DNA from: an uncultured Sphingomonas sp. | GTDB taxonomy: Bacteria > Pseudomonadota > Alphaproteobacteria > Sphingomonadales > Sphingomonadaceae | NCBI RefSeq assembly: GCF_937871615.1 | Contig: NZ_CALMPA010000039.1 | Location: 1 to 64,000 of the forward strand | Reading direction: 5' to 3' | Length of the DNA: 64,000 bases | Shown: one piece after another, positions 36,047 through 47,909 of the stretch | How the letters are laid out: each line of letters starts with the position of its first letter | Position numbering within the stretch: position 1 is the first letter of the stretch | The notes under the pieces: generated by a model | Told to the model about the DNA's origin: nothing | What the model saw: the letters and a program-made list of their open reading frames with translations, nothing else | Databases searched by the model: none | Program-made: the position numbers and the translations under genes

Positions 36047-37615
36047 ATGGCAACTAGACCCGCAGGAGGTCTTATCGGGCGAATGCTGCTCCGCAAGACG
36101 GTGGAGCAGATTCAGCGCGAGACACAGGCAAGTGAACTCAAGCGGACGCTGAGCGCCGCCAATCTCGTTTTTCTCGGGATCGGATGCATCATCGGCGCGG
36201 GCATTTTCGTCCGCACCGGCAACGCCGCCGCGCTCCATGCCGGGCCGGCGGTGCTGATCTCGTTCGTCGTCGCGGGCATCATCTGCGGGCTCGCGGGCCT
36301 GTGCTATGCCGAGCTTTCGTCCACGCTCCCGGTTTCGGGATCGGCCTACACCTATTCCTATACCACGATCGGCGAGTTCGCCGCATGGGTGATGGGCGCG
36401 CTACTGCTGCTCGAATATGGTCTTGCCGCATCGGTGGTGGCGGTCGGCTGGTCAGGCTATGTCGTGTCGCTGCTGCGCGATTACAGCATCATCATCCCCA
36501 TCGAGCTTACCGGCCCGAGCGGACATGCGATCATGCAGAATGGCGCGGCGGTGCTCGGCGCGAACGGCGCGCCGATGACCTATCTGTTCAACCTGCCCGC
36601 TTTCGCGATCTGCGCGCTGCTCGGCGCGCTGCTCGTCGTGGGCGTGAGCGAGAGCGCGAAGGTCAACAACGCCATCGTGGTGGTCAAGATGGGCGTAATC
36701 ATCGCCTTCATCCTGATCGTCGGCTGGTTCGTGATCCAGAATTTCGGCACGCTGAAGACGAACTGGGAACCGTTCATTCCGCCGGCGACAGGCGAAAAGG
36801 GTGAGTTCGGCTGGGGCGGCATCCTGCGCGCCGCGTCGATCGTATTCTTCGCCTATATCGGGTTCGAGGCGGTCTCCACCGCCGGGCAGGAAGCCAAGAA
36901 TCCATCGCGCGACATGCCGATCGGCATCATCGGCAGCCTCGTCGTCTGCACCGTGATCTACATGCTGGTATCGGTGACGATGACGATGATCGTCAATTAC
37001 AAGCTGCTCAACGTGCCCGATCCGGTCGCGGTGGCGGTCGATGCGCTCGGTCCGCAATGGGGGTGGTTCGCCAAGATCGTCAAGGTCGGCGCTATCGTCG
37101 GCCTCACCTCGGTCGTGCTGGTGCTGATGTACGGCCAGACGCGCATCTTCTACACGATGGCGCGTGACGGATTGCTGCCGCGTGTGTTCGCCTCCGTCCA
37201 TCCGCGCTTCAAGACGCCGTGGGTCAATACGATCCTCGTCGCGATGATCGTCGCGTGCGCGGCGGGCTTCTTCGACATCAACACGCTGGGCGACATGACC
37301 TCGGTGGGCACGCTGGCGGCGTTCGGCATCGTCTGCCTCACGGTGGTGTGGCTGCGCCGTTCGCACCCCAATCTGCCGCGCGGGTTCAGGGTGCCGCTCT
37401 ATCCGGTGGTGCCGATCCTCGGCATCCTGTTCTGTTTCGGGCTGATCTTCTCGGTCGAAACGCGGGTGCTGATGTTCTTCCTGTGGTATTCGATCGGCGC
37501 GATCGTGCTGTATTTCGTGTACGGGATGCACAATTCCCGCCTCTACAAGGGCCTCGACGAGATCGAGGGCAAGGACATGGGCGAATATGTCGCGCCCGTG
37601 GGCGAGCAGCCCTAA
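36047..37615 (+). CDS. APC-family amino acid permease
   Basis: A 522-residue transporter with about 12 membrane spans. The APC signature IGCIIGAGIFVRTGNAA lies in span 1, AELSSTLPVSGSAYTYSYTTIGEFAAW in span 3, and FFAYIGFEAVSTAGQEAKNPSRDMPIGI in span 6. The long N-terminus (about 35 residues) and layout match the CAT/YfnA subgroup of cationic or general amino-acid transporters. The substrate cannot be told. It begins after GGGAGGATT just upstream of the ATG and stands alone between the HIT gene and ligA. Confidence 0.9.
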   Translation: MATRPAGGLIGRMLLRKTVEQIQRETQASELKRTLSAANLVFLGIGCIIGAGIFVRTGNAAALHAGPAVLISFVVAGIICGLAGLCYAELSSTLPVSGSAYTYSYTTIGEFAAWVMGALLLLEYGLAASVVAVGWSGYVVSLLRDYSIIIPIELTGPSGHAIMQNGAAVLGANGAPMTYLFNLPAFAICALLGALLVVGVSESAKVNNAIVVVKMGVIIAFILIVGWFVIQNFGTLKTNWEPFIPPATGEKGEFGWGGILRAASIVFFAYIGFEAVSTAGQEAKNPSRDMPIGIIGSLVVCTVIYMLVSVTMTMIVNYKLLNVPDPVAVAVDALGPQWGWFAKIVKVGAIVGLTSVVLVLMYGQTRIFYTMARDGLLPRVFASVHPRFKTPWVNTILVAMIVACAAGFFDINTLGDMTSVGTLAAFGIVCLTVVWLRRSHPNLPRGFRVPLYPVVPILGILFCFGLIFSVETRVLMFFLWYSIGAIVLYFVYGMHNSRLYKGLDEIEGKDMGEYVAPVGEQP

Positions 37616-37666
37616 TCCGAGCCTGTGGCCCGTTCGCCCTTCGCAACCGGGGGGGGAACGGGTTAG

Positions 37667-39814
<2,148 letters not shown>

Positions 39815-39858
39815 ATTCCGCGCGTGAAGTGTCGCCTTTTTGCAACGCATCATGATGT

Positions 39859-39886
39859 GAGTCGAACATTAATTCGGAATCGACTC
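39859..39886. promoter_or_regulatory. Inverted repeat upstream of the Oar-like receptor gene
   Basis: GAGTCGA (39859-39865) and TCGACTC (39880-39886) are perfect complements spaced by 14 bases, about 100 bp before the receptor start. A second perfect palindrome, CATCATGATG, lies just before it at 39848-39857. The arrangement looks like an operator or promoter-proximal site; no regulator is identified. Confidence 0.4.
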
Positions 39887-39988
39887 GCGACTGTCATCGA
39901 AGCTTAATATTGCAGGGGCACGGGCTCGGCGGACGGTCAGGGAACCGCCGGGAACCTGAGCACAGGCTCACAAGGGGACTTTAAGACG

Positions 39989-42900
39989 ATGCGAAACAAC
40001 CTGTTTCTGGGCGTGGCTGCGGCTGCGCTCCTCGCGCCGGTTGCGGCCATGGCACAGGAAACCACCTCGACGATTCGCGGCTCGGTAACGGCGGGCGGCG
40101 CACCGATCGCGGGCGCGACGGTGACGATCACCCATGTCCCCTCGGGCACCACGGCGAACACCGTCACCGCCGCGAACGGCAGCTTCAACGCATCCGGCCT
40201 GCGCGTCGGCGGCCCCTTCTCGGTTTCGGTAACCGCCCCCGGCTTCCCGACGACGACGGTGACGGACATCTTCACGGTCGTCGCGCAGACCTATGATCTC
40301 CCGATCGAGTTGCAGCCGGCAGCCGAAACCGCTGGCACCGGCGACGTCGTCGTCACCGCTTCGCGCATCGCGAACGCCCGCACGGTCAGCCAGGGGCCGG
40401 CGATGGTCCTCTCCGCGGCGCAGATCGCGAATGTCGCCACGCTCAACCGCGACGTGCGCGATCTGATGCGCCGCGATCCGCTTGCCCGCCTTGACGACAC
40501 CCCCTCGGGCGGTCGCGCGGTCAGCTTCGCGGGGCAGAACGCGCGCTACAACCGCTTCTCGATCGACGGCGTTCCCGTCACCGACAATTTCGGCCTCAAC
40601 CCCGATGGCCTGCCGACCCGCCGCTCGCCGGTGCCGCTCGACGCGATCGGCCAGTTCCAGACGAAGGTCGCGCCCTATGATGTGCGCGAGGGCAATTTTC
40701 AGGGCGGCGCGATCAACGCCATTCTGAAATCGGGCACCAACCAGTTCCACGGCACGGGCTTCTACGCTTATTCGGGTGATGGCCTGACCGGCAAGCGCAC
40801 CAAGGCCGGCCCCGGCGTCCCCACCGGTCGCGTGACCCTGCCGAGCTTCAAGGTGGAGAATTACGGCGCCGAGATTTCCGGCCCGATCATCAAGGACAAA
40901 TTGTTCTTCATGGTCGCGGGCGAGCGCATTCGCGCCGGCACGCCGATCCCGGAAGGCACGGCGGAGAATAACGCCGGCACGGTGATCCCGAACATCTCGC
41001 AGGCGCAGGTCGATCAGATTTCGCAGATCGCCAAGAGCAAATACAATTACAACACCGGCGGCATCCTGAACAATTCGCAGGATAGCGACGATCGCCTGGT
41101 GGCGCGCATCGACGCGAATATCTCGGATACGCAGCGCGCATCGCTGACCTATTTGTACACGAAGGATTCGATCCGCTTCAACCAGAACACCTTCGTGACC
41201 GGCAACCCCGGTCTCGGCCTGGAATCGGATGGCTATATCGCGTCGAACCGGCTGCACACCGGCGTTTTCCAGTTGAACTCGGACTGGACCGACGAATTCT
41301 CGACCGAGGTGCGCGCCTTCTACAAGGATTATAAGCGCGGTCAGGATCCGATCCTGGGCCGCGGCTTCGCGCAGGTGCAGGTCTGTACCGCGCCGACCTC
41401 GGATCGCAGCAACCCCGGCAGCGCCGGCTCGGGCGCATCCACATCGTGCCAGCCCGGCTTCGGCACGGTCACCTTCGGCCCGGATTCCTCGCGCCAGACC
41501 AACGCGCTGACCAGCCGCACCTATGGCGGCCTGGTGCAGGCGCGCCTGAACCGCAACGATCACAATCTGCGCGTATTCGTCGATTTCCAGGATACGAAGA
41601 TCTTCAACGCGTTCCTGCAGAACAGCGCAGGCAATTATTATTTCGATTCGATCGCTGATTTCCAGGCGGGCAATGCCCAGCGCCTGCGCTATCAAAATGC
41701 CGTGCCGTCACTGAACCCGAACGACGCGGCGGCGCAGTTCCGCTATCAATCCTATGCGTTCGGCGTTCAGGATACCTGGACGATCAGCGATATCTTCACG
41801 CTGAATTACGGCATCCGCTTCGATATGTATGGCGGCCATACCCGCCCGGCACTCAACCAGAGCTTCGTGAACCGGATCGGCTATGCCAACACGGCCTATA
41901 TCAGCGGTCGTTCGGTGGTTCAGCCGCGCATCGGCTTCGATTTCAAGCCGACCACCACGGTCAGCATTCGTGGCGGCATCGGCATCTTCTCGGGCGGCTC
42001 GCCGGACGTCTATGTCTCGAACAGCTTCTCGAACACCGGCTTCCTGTCGAACTCGATCGACATCCGCCAGAACAACGACGGCAGCTATTCGGCGCCCGGC
42101 GCGGCCAACGCGCTCGCGGTCGGCACCGCGGCGCTGACCAACGTGAACGGCACGACCATCGCGGGTTCCGTCAACGATTATCTCAAGAGCATCACGGGTT
42201 CGGCAACCTCGCCGGCGCCGACCAACGCGCTCGATCCGAAGTTCAAGTTGCCGTCGCAGTGGCGCGGCACTTTGTCGGCTGACTGGTCGCCGCGTTTCGG
42301 TGACTCGGGGCTGGGCACGGGCTGGAATTTCGGCGCGGACTTCTTCTGGTCCAAGGTTCGCGACCAGGTGTTCTTCACCGATGCCCGCGTGCGCGCCAAC
42401 GGCCTGATGACGCCGGACGGTCGCACCCGCTACAGCCCGGTGACGAGCTTTGGCGATACCAATTACGACATCATCCTCACCAACACGCATCGCGGCCGCA
42501 GCCTGATCGGGGTTCTGCGCGCCAACAAGACGTTCGACTGGGGGCTGGATGCCGGGATCAGCTACGCTTTCCAGAGCGTGAAGGATCAGGCGCCGGCAAC
42601 CTCGTCGACCGCCACTTCCAACTATGCCAATGGCGCGTTCCTCGACGCGAATGGCGCTGCCTATGGCACGTCGAACGACGAGGTGCGGCACAGCATCAAG
42701 TATAGCCTGACCGTAAACCCGGCGCTGTTCGGCGATTACAAGACCACGTTCGCGCTGTTCGGCGAAACGCGGATCGGTCGCCCGTACAGCTTCACGATGC
42801 AGGATGCGGCAAGCGCGCGCAGCCCGATCTTCGGCACCGTGCAATCGGCAAGCCGCTATCTGCTGTACGTGCCGACCGCGAACGATCCGCTGGTGTCGTA

Positions 42901-43348
42901 TGACACGCAGGCGACGAAGGACACGTTCGAGGCGCTGATCCAGTCCAGCGGCCTGTCGAAATATCGCGGGCGGATCGCGCCGCGCAACGCCTTCAACTCG
43001 AAGTGGTTCACCCGCTTTGACCTGCATCTGGCGCAGGAAATCCCGGCGTTCGTGGGCAAATCCCGGATCGAGGTGTTCGCTGACATCGAGAATGTCACCA
43101 ATCTCATCAACAAGAATTGGGGCCAGATCCGCGAATACACCTTCCCCTATGTCGTCCCGGCGGTGCGCGCGCAGTGCCTGACGGCGCCGGTCCCCACCGG
43201 CACGCCCGCGACCGGCTTCGTGGCGGCGACTTCCACGGACAAGTGTGTCCAGTATCGCTACCTTTCGCCGAACGCGGCCCCGACCGATACGATCTATCCG
43301 CGTCAGTCGCTGTTCTCAGTCCGCATCGGCGCGCGCTTCTCGTTCTAA
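39989..43348 (+). CDS. Oar-like TonB-dependent receptor with carboxypeptidase-regulatory domain
   Basis: A 1119-residue outer-membrane protein. It has a signal peptide (1-22), an N-terminal carboxypeptidase-regulatory-like beta domain (STIRGSVTAGGAPIAGATVTI, about 26-110), a plug domain (DVVVTASRIANAR, RYNRFSIDGVPVTDNFG) and a large barrel ending in the terminal aromatic strand SVRIGARFSF. This is the Oar type of receptor, more often seen in Bacteroidota and Xanthomonadales and Sphingomonadales. The ligand is unknown. Downstream, after a strong terminator, sits a LytS/LytTR pair. Confidence 0.88.
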   Translation: MRNNLFLGVAAAALLAPVAAMAQETTSTIRGSVTAGGAPIAGATVTITHVPSGTTANTVTAANGSFNASGLRVGGPFSVSVTAPGFPTTTVTDIFTVVAQTYDLPIELQPAAETAGTGDVVVTASRIANARTVSQGPAMVLSAAQIANVATLNRDVRDLMRRDPLARLDDTPSGGRAVSFAGQNARYNRFSIDGVPVTDNFGLNPDGLPTRRSPVPLDAIGQFQTKVAPYDVREGNFQGGAINAILKSGTNQFHGTGFYAYSGDGLTGKRTKAGPGVPTGRVTLPSFKVENYGAEISGPIIKDKLFFMVAGERIRAGTPIPEGTAENNAGTVIPNISQAQVDQISQIAKSKYNYNTGGILNNSQDSDDRLVARIDANISDTQRASLTYLYTKDSIRFNQNTFVTGNPGLGLESDGYIASNRLHTGVFQLNSDWTDEFSTEVRAFYKDYKRGQDPILGRGFAQVQVCTAPTSDRSNPGSAGSGASTSCQPGFGTVTFGPDSSRQTNALTSRTYGGLVQARLNRNDHNLRVFVDFQDTKIFNAFLQNSAGNYYFDSIADFQAGNAQRLRYQNAVPSLNPNDAAAQFRYQSYAFGVQDTWTISDIFTLNYGIRFDMYGGHTRPALNQSFVNRIGYANTAYISGRSVVQPRIGFDFKPTTTVSIRGGIGIFSGGSPDVYVSNSFSNTGFLSNSIDIRQNNDGSYSAPGAANALAVGTAALTNVNGTTIAGSVNDYLKSITGSATSPAPTNALDPKFKLPSQWRGTLSADWSPRFGDSGLGTGWNFGADFFWSKVRDQVFFTDARVRANGLMTPDGRTRYSPVTSFGDTNYDIILTNTHRGRSLIGVLRANKTFDWGLDAGISYAFQSVKDQAPATSSTATSNYANGAFLDANGAAYGTSNDEVRHSIKYSLTVNPALFGDYKTTFALFGETRIGRPYSFTMQDAASARSPIFGTVQSASRYLLYVPTANDPLVSYDTQATKDTFEALIQSSGLSKYRGRIAPRNAFNSKWFTRFDLHLAQEIPAFVGKSRIEVFADIENVTNLINKNWGQIREYTFPYVVPAVRAQCLTAPVPTGTPATGFVAATSTDKCVQYRYLSPNAAPTDTIYPRQSLFSVRIGARFSF

Positions 43349-43372
43349 GCACCCGTCGATCGGCAAGCTTTG

Positions 43373-43412
43373 GGGCCGTCGTTCCTTTCCGGAACGGCGG
43401 CCCTCTTGCTTT
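43373..43412 (+). terminator. Intrinsic terminator after the Oar-like receptor gene
   Basis: The arms GGGCCGTCGTTCC (43373-43385) and GGAACGGCGGCCC (43391-43403) pair over 13 positions (one G-U pair in RNA) with a five-base loop and are followed by TCTTGCTTT. It sits 25 bp after the receptor stop and ends its transcript before the kinase gene. Confidence 0.8.
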
Positions 43413-43446
43413 GCACCGCGGCGATCAGGCGTGTAAGGCGAGCGCG

Positions 43447-44607
43447 ATGGCGACCACGTTTTCCGCCCCCGCAACCGGCACGCCGCCGGCAAATGGCGCG
43501 CGCTCCCCGCTCCCGTTCGGGGGCGTATCGGTGCGAACCTCGCCAATGTTCGCCCGCCCGTTCTTCGAGGATAAGGCGCGCGCCTTCTGGTTTCTCCAGG
43601 CGGCGGGCTGGTCGGGCTATCTGATCCTGCGCACCGTATCGAGCATCTCGAACGGCTTTTCCATGCAGGGCGTGGTCACCAATATCGTCGAAACGATCGT
43701 CGGCTATTGCATCACGCTGCTGCTTTCGACGCTCTACGGCTATTATCGCGGCTTCCCGCGCATCGCCGGCATCATCCTGACGCTGCTGACATTGGGCGCG
43801 GCGACGTTCCTCTATGCGCTGCTCGATACATTCTCGTTCAGTTTCATAAAGTTCGCTGCCCCTGGCATCGACGTGAAGCTGCTGATCGGCGCATTATTTC
43901 TCAATTTCACCGTGCTCGCCGGGTGGTCCGCGCTCTATTTCGGGATCAATTTCTATCTGATTATCGAGGATCAGATAGATCAGATGCAGCATCTGGAAAC
44001 CCAGGCATCATCGGCGCAACTCGCCATGCTGCGCTATCAGCTCAACCCGCATTTCCTGTTCAACACGCTCAATTCGATCTCCACGCTCGTGCTGCTGAAA
44101 CAGACGGATCGGGCCAATGCGATGCTGTCGCGCCTCGCCTCGTTCCTGCGCTACACCCTCATCAACGAGCCGACCGCGGACGTTACGCTGGCGCAGGAGA
44201 TCGAGACGCTGAAGCTCTATCTCGAAATCGAGAAGATGCGCTTCGAGGATCGGCTGCAACCGAAATTCGATATCGACCCAGCGGTGGAGAACGCGCATCT
44301 GCCCTCCCTGCTGCTTCAGCCGCTGGTCGAAAACGCGATCAAATATGCGGTCACGCCGCAGGAAGAAGGCGCCGAAATCCGCATTACGGCGCGGCTCGCC
44401 GGGGATCGCGTGCAGATCGCCGTATCCGATACGGGTCCGGGGTTGCAGGGAACGAAAAACCGGCCGAGCCTTTCAACCGGCGTCGGCATCGCTAATATCA
44501 GGGAGCGTCTGGCGCAGGCCTATGGGGCGGATCATCGTTTCGAGATCCAGGCCATGCCGCTGGGCGGGTTCGGGGTCGAAATCGAAATCCCGTTCCAGAA
44601 CGAGTGA
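43447..44607 (+). CDS. LytS/AlgZ-type membrane sensor histidine kinase
   Basis: A 386-residue kinase of the His_kinase (LytS/YehU) family. A polar N-terminus (1-45) is followed by about four membrane spans (50-165), a short linker coil and the phosphoacceptor YQLNPHFLFNTLNSISTL, whose histidine precedes FLFN. The ATPase lobe shows LLLQPLVENAIKYAV and VSDTGPGLQG and ends GVGIANIRERLAQAYG. It pairs with the LytTR regulator 88 bp downstream. ATG at 43447 is the likely start; the frame continues upstream only as shadow of the receptor gene. Confidence 0.9.
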   Translation: MATTFSAPATGTPPANGARSPLPFGGVSVRTSPMFARPFFEDKARAFWFLQAAGWSGYLILRTVSSISNGFSMQGVVTNIVETIVGYCITLLLSTLYGYYRGFPRIAGIILTLLTLGAATFLYALLDTFSFSFIKFAAPGIDVKLLIGALFLNFTVLAGWSALYFGINFYLIIEDQIDQMQHLETQASSAQLAMLRYQLNPHFLFNTLNSISTLVLLKQTDRANAMLSRLASFLRYTLINEPTADVTLAQEIETLKLYLEIEKMRFEDRLQPKFDIDPAVENAHLPSLLLQPLVENAIKYAVTPQEEGAEIRITARLAGDRVQIAVSDTGPGLQGTKNRPSLSTGVGIANIRERLAQAYGADHRFEIQAMPLGGFGVEIEIPFQNE

Positions 44608-44695
44608 GTGAAACAACAGGGGTGTGGAAAAATGAAAGCGGCGCGCCGAGCCGAATGAACAAGGCCCGACGAACCGATTGGAGACTACCAAGGCA

Positions 44696-45499
44696 ATGAC
44701 CATCCGCACCATTTTGGTCGACGACGAACCGTTGGCGATTCAGGGCCTCGAACTGCGGCTTCAAGCCCATGACGATGTTGAAATCATCGCCAAATGCCAG
44801 AACGGGCGCGAGGCGATCAGCGCGATCAAGACGCACAAGCCCGATCTCGTTTTCCTCGACATCCAGATGCCCGGCTTCGACGGCTTCTCGGTCGTTCAGG
44901 GATTGCTCGAGGTGGAGCCCCCGCTGTTCGTATTCGTCACCGCTTATTCCGATCACGCGCTGCGCGCATTCGAGGCGCAGGCGGTGGATTATCTGATGAA
45001 GCCGGTGGAAGAAGCCCGGCTCGCCGACACGCTCGATCGCGTCCGGCAGCGGATCGGCGAAAAGAAGGGCGCCGAGGAAACCGAGAAGCTGAAGGAAGCG
45101 CTGGCCGAGCACGCGCCGGAAGCGGCAGCGGAAATCGCCGGCGGCGATGGCGATCACGTCAACGCCAACCGCTTTGAAAAGCTCATCAACATCAAGGATC
45201 GCGGCCAGATTTTCCGCGTCGATGTCGATACGATCGAGCTGATCGAGGCGGCTGGCGATTATATGGTCATCAAGACGGGCGACAATTCGCTCGTGCTGCG
45301 CGAAACGATGAAGGATTTGGAAAAGCGGCTCGATCCGCGCCGCTTCCAGCGTGTTCACCGCTCAACGATCGTCAATCTCGATCTGGTCAAGCAGGTGAAG
45401 CCGCACACCAACGGTGAATGCTTCCTGGTGCTCGATTCGGGCGCCCAGGTGAAGGTCAGCCGTTCCTATCGCGACGTGGTGGCGCGGTTCGTTCACTAA
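44696..45499 (+). CDS. LytTR-family response regulator
   Basis: A 267-residue regulator with an N-terminal receiver (LVDDEPLAIQGL; phosphorylated Asp in VFLDIQMPGFDG; LMKPVE) and a C-terminal LytTR DNA-binding domain (DYMVIKTGDNSLVLRETMKDL, FQRVHRSTIVNLDLVKQV). The linker (about 120-165) is Glu/Ala-rich. ATG at 44696 has AAGG closely upstream; a TTG six codons earlier is an alternative. It forms a two-component system with the LytS-like kinase; target genes are unknown, but the receptor upstream is a natural candidate. Confidence 0.93.
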   Translation: MTIRTILVDDEPLAIQGLELRLQAHDDVEIIAKCQNGREAISAIKTHKPDLVFLDIQMPGFDGFSVVQGLLEVEPPLFVFVTAYSDHALRAFEAQAVDYLMKPVEEARLADTLDRVRQRIGEKKGAEETEKLKEALAEHAPEAAAEIAGGDGDHVNANRFEKLINIKDRGQIFRVDVDTIELIEAAGDYMVIKTGDNSLVLRETMKDLEKRLDPRRFQRVHRSTIVNLDLVKQVKPHTNGECFLVLDSGAQVKVSRSYRDVVARFVH

Positions 45500-45547
45500 C
45501 GGGGAAGGAGTGCGCGGGGCCTGAAGTAGGCGCGCGCATTCCCCGTT
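45498..45547 (+). terminator. Hairpin after the LytTR regulator gene
   Basis: AACGGGGAA (45498-45506) pairs with TTCCCCGTT (45539-45547), and inside it TGCGCG (45511-45516) pairs with CGCGCA. The stem starts in the stop codon of the regulator gene. No T-run follows, so it may end transcription only partly. Confidence 0.5.
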
Positions 45548-45593
45548 ACGGTCGGTGTGGCGGCATCCGCCCCGTTCTGCTAGGCGCGCGGCC

Positions 45594-47450
45594 ATGCTTA
45601 CCCTCAATGCCATTACCGTCCGTCTTGGCGGGCGCGCGATCCTCGACGGCGCCAGCGCCTCGCTTCCGCCGGGCAGCCGTGTCGGGCTGATCGGGCGCAA
45701 CGGCGCGGGCAAATCGACCCTGGTGAAGGCGATCGCCGGGATGATCGAGCCGGATGGCGGCGCGATCGAGATGCCGCGTGGCGCGCGCGTCGGCTATATC
45801 GCGCAGGAGGCGCCGGCAGGAAAGACCACGCCGTTCGAAACGGTGCTCGCCGCCGATGTGGAACGCGCGCGCCTGATGCACGAGGCCGAAACGGTGACCG
45901 ATCCCGATCGGATCGGCGAGGTTCACGAGCGGCTGATCGCGATCGACGCCCATGCCGCCCCTGCCCGCGCCGCGCGCATCCTCGTCGGCCTTGGCTTTGA
46001 CGAAGACGCGCAACAGCGCCCGCTGGACAGCTTCTCCGGCGGCTGGCGGATGCGCGTCGCGCTCGCCGCTTTGCTGTTCTCGCAACCCGATCTGCTGCTG
46101 CTCGACGAACCTTCGAACCACCTCGATCTCGAAGCGGTGATGTGGCTGGAGGATTTCCTCAAATCCTATCGCGCGACGATCGTGGTGGTCAGCCACGAGC
46201 GCGATTTCCTCAACAATGTCGTCGATCACATCCTGCATCTGCAAGGCGGAAAGACCACGCTCTACGTCGGCGGCTATGATTCGTTCGAACGCCAGCGCGC
46301 CGAGCGCCTGGCGCAACTGGCCGCCGCCCGCGCCAATCAGGATGCGCAGCGCGCCAAGTTGCAGGATTATGTCGCGCGCAATTCCGCCCGCGCCTCCACC
46401 GCGAAACAGGCGCAGAGCCGCGCCAAGATGCTCGCCAAGCTCCAGCCGATCGCCGAGGTCGCCAACGATCCCACTTTGTCGTTCGACTTCCCCGATCCCG
46501 AGCCGCTGCGCCCGCCGCTCATCACATTGGATCATGCCGTGGCGGGCTATGGCGACACGCCGGTGCTCAAACGGATCAACCTGCGGCTCGATCCTGATGA
46601 TCGCATCGCGCTGCTCGGGCGCAACGGCAACGGCAAGACCACGCTTGCCCGTCTGATCGCCGCGCAGCTCGCGCCGATGGAGGGGGATATGGCTTCCTCC
46701 AACCGGATGAAGGTGGGCTATTTCACCCAATATCAGGTGGAGGAGCTGGACGCCGACGATACGCCGCTCGCGCATATGACGCGGGTGATGCCGCGCGCCA
46801 CGCCGGCGGCGGTGCGCACGCAGCTTGGCCGTTTCGGCTTTTCGGGCGATCGCGCGACGGGCAAGGTCGGCAAGATGTCCGGCGGGGAACGTGCGCGGCT
46901 GGCGCTGGCGCTGATTACGCGTGACGCGCCGCACCTGCTGATCCTCGACGAACCGACCAACCACCTTGATGTCGATGCGCGTGAGGCGCTGGTGCAGGCG
47001 CTCGCCGGCTACAAGGGCGCGGTGCTGATCGTCAGCCATGACCGGCATATGGTGGAGCTGACGGCGGACCGGCTGGTGCTGGTCGATGGCGGCACCGCGC
47101 ATGAATTCGACGGCAGCCTCGACGATTATGTCGCGATGGTGCTGGCGAAGGAGCCAAAGACCGAAGGCTCGAAGGCCAATCGTAAGGAGGAGCGCCGCGC
47201 CGCCGCCGAAAAGCGCGAAGCGGCCAAGGCGATGCGCAAGGCAGCACAGGCCGCCGAAACCGAATTGGCGAAGCTGACGAACGAGCGTTCGGCGATCGAC
47301 CGCGCGATGTTCGACCCATCCGGCGCGGAGCCGGCGCTCGCCAAACTCACCATGACAGAATTGATGAAGCGTCGCGCCGCGCTCACCGAGCGGATCGACG
47401 CCACCGAGGCGCGCTGGCTGGAGGCGAGCGAGGCGCTGGAGGACGCATAA
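45594..47450 (+). CDS. ABC-F family ATPase (YheS-like)
   Basis: A 618-residue protein with two ATPase domains and no membrane part. Domain 1 has GLIGRNGAGKSTL, the signature SFSGGWRMRVALA and LLLDEPSNHLDLE; domain 2 has ALLGRNGNGKTTL, MSGGERARLALAL and LILDEPTNHLDVD. A charged linker coil lies between them (about 240-295), and a C-terminal Lys/Ala/Glu coiled coil (about 525-615) ends the protein. ABC-F factors act on the ribosome. The C-terminal coil resembles YheS/Uup rather than EttA. ATG at 45594 starts the family sequence; the frame from 45555 is an unsupported extension. Confidence 0.9.
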   Translation: MLTLNAITVRLGGRAILDGASASLPPGSRVGLIGRNGAGKSTLVKAIAGMIEPDGGAIEMPRGARVGYIAQEAPAGKTTPFETVLAADVERARLMHEAETVTDPDRIGEVHERLIAIDAHAAPARAARILVGLGFDEDAQQRPLDSFSGGWRMRVALAALLFSQPDLLLLDEPSNHLDLEAVMWLEDFLKSYRATIVVVSHERDFLNNVVDHILHLQGGKTTLYVGGYDSFERQRAERLAQLAAARANQDAQRAKLQDYVARNSARASTAKQAQSRAKMLAKLQPIAEVANDPTLSFDFPDPEPLRPPLITLDHAVAGYGDTPVLKRINLRLDPDDRIALLGRNGNGKTTLARLIAAQLAPMEGDMASSNRMKVGYFTQYQVEELDADDTPLAHMTRVMPRATPAAVRTQLGRFGFSGDRATGKVGKMSGGERARLALALITRDAPHLLILDEPTNHLDVDAREALVQALAGYKGAVLIVSHDRHMVELTADRLVLVDGGTAHEFDGSLDDYVAMVLAKEPKTEGSKANRKEERRAAAEKREAAKAMRKAAQAAETELAKLTNERSAIDRAMFDPSGAEPALAKLTMTELMKRRAALTERIDATEARWLEASEALEDA

Positions 47451-47455
47451 GCCGC

Positions 47456-47480
47456 GCCCCTTCCATACGCGGGAAGGGGC
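47456..47480. terminator. Hairpin between ABC-F and DUF3297 genes (first)
   Basis: GCCCCTTCC (47456-47464) pairs perfectly with GGAAGGGGC (47472-47480) around a seven-base loop, 6 bp after the ABC-F stop. It may end the plus-strand transcript; no T-run follows. Confidence 0.5.
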
Positions 47481-47506
47481 CAAGCCCGGCCAGAACCTAT
47501 TTGATC

Positions 47507-47532
47507 GGGATCGCCGTTCAGCCGGCGATCCC
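47507..47532. terminator. Hairpin between ABC-F and DUF3297 genes (second)
   Basis: GGGATCGCCG (47507-47516) pairs perfectly with CGGCGATCCC (47523-47532) around TTCAGC. It lies 7 bp after the end of the minus-strand DUF3297 gene, so it probably serves that transcript, and the pair of hairpins separates the convergent genes. Confidence 0.5.
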
Positions 47533-47538
47533 CCGGTA

Positions 47539-47808
47539 TCAGGCTTCCTCGCCCTCGTTCGTTTCTTCCGCCGGGCGCTCGAACCATGCCTCGACCGGGC
47601 CGGAAAGCTTGATCGTCAGCGGGCGGCCATGGCGATCAACCTTCTTGCCCAGCGCAACGCGGATCCAGCCTTCGGAAATCGAATATTCCTCCACATCCTT
47701 GCGCTCGACACCCTTGAAACGGATGCCGACGCCGCGCTCCAGCGCGTCGCGGTGGAAATGCGGGCTGCGGGGGTCGATCGACAGATGGTCGGGAATGGTA
47801 TCGCTCAT
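47539..47808 (-). CDS. DUF3297 family protein
   Basis: An 89-residue small cytosolic protein beginning MSDTIPDHLSIDPRSPHFH and containing GVGIRFKGVERKDVEEY, EGWIRVALGKKVDRHG and the C-terminal LTIKLSGPVEAWFE. This matches the DUF3297 family, widespread in alpha- and gammaproteobacteria and without known function; the Glu/Thr-rich tail varies. ATG at 47808 is chosen over a longer frame to 47946 whose extra 46 residues look random. Confidence 0.82.
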   Translation of the reverse strand: MSDTIPDHLSIDPRSPHFHRDALERGVGIRFKGVERKDVEEYSISEGWIRVALGKKVDRHGRPLTIKLSGPVEAWFERPAEETNEGEEA

Positions 47809-47909
47809 GCGCCGCGCGCTTAGCGGATCATCGCCGCCGAACCAACGCAAAAACGGCGCGGGGGGAACCCCGCGCCGTCGCTGCGTGACATCGTTCAGCG
47901 CGCGCCCGA

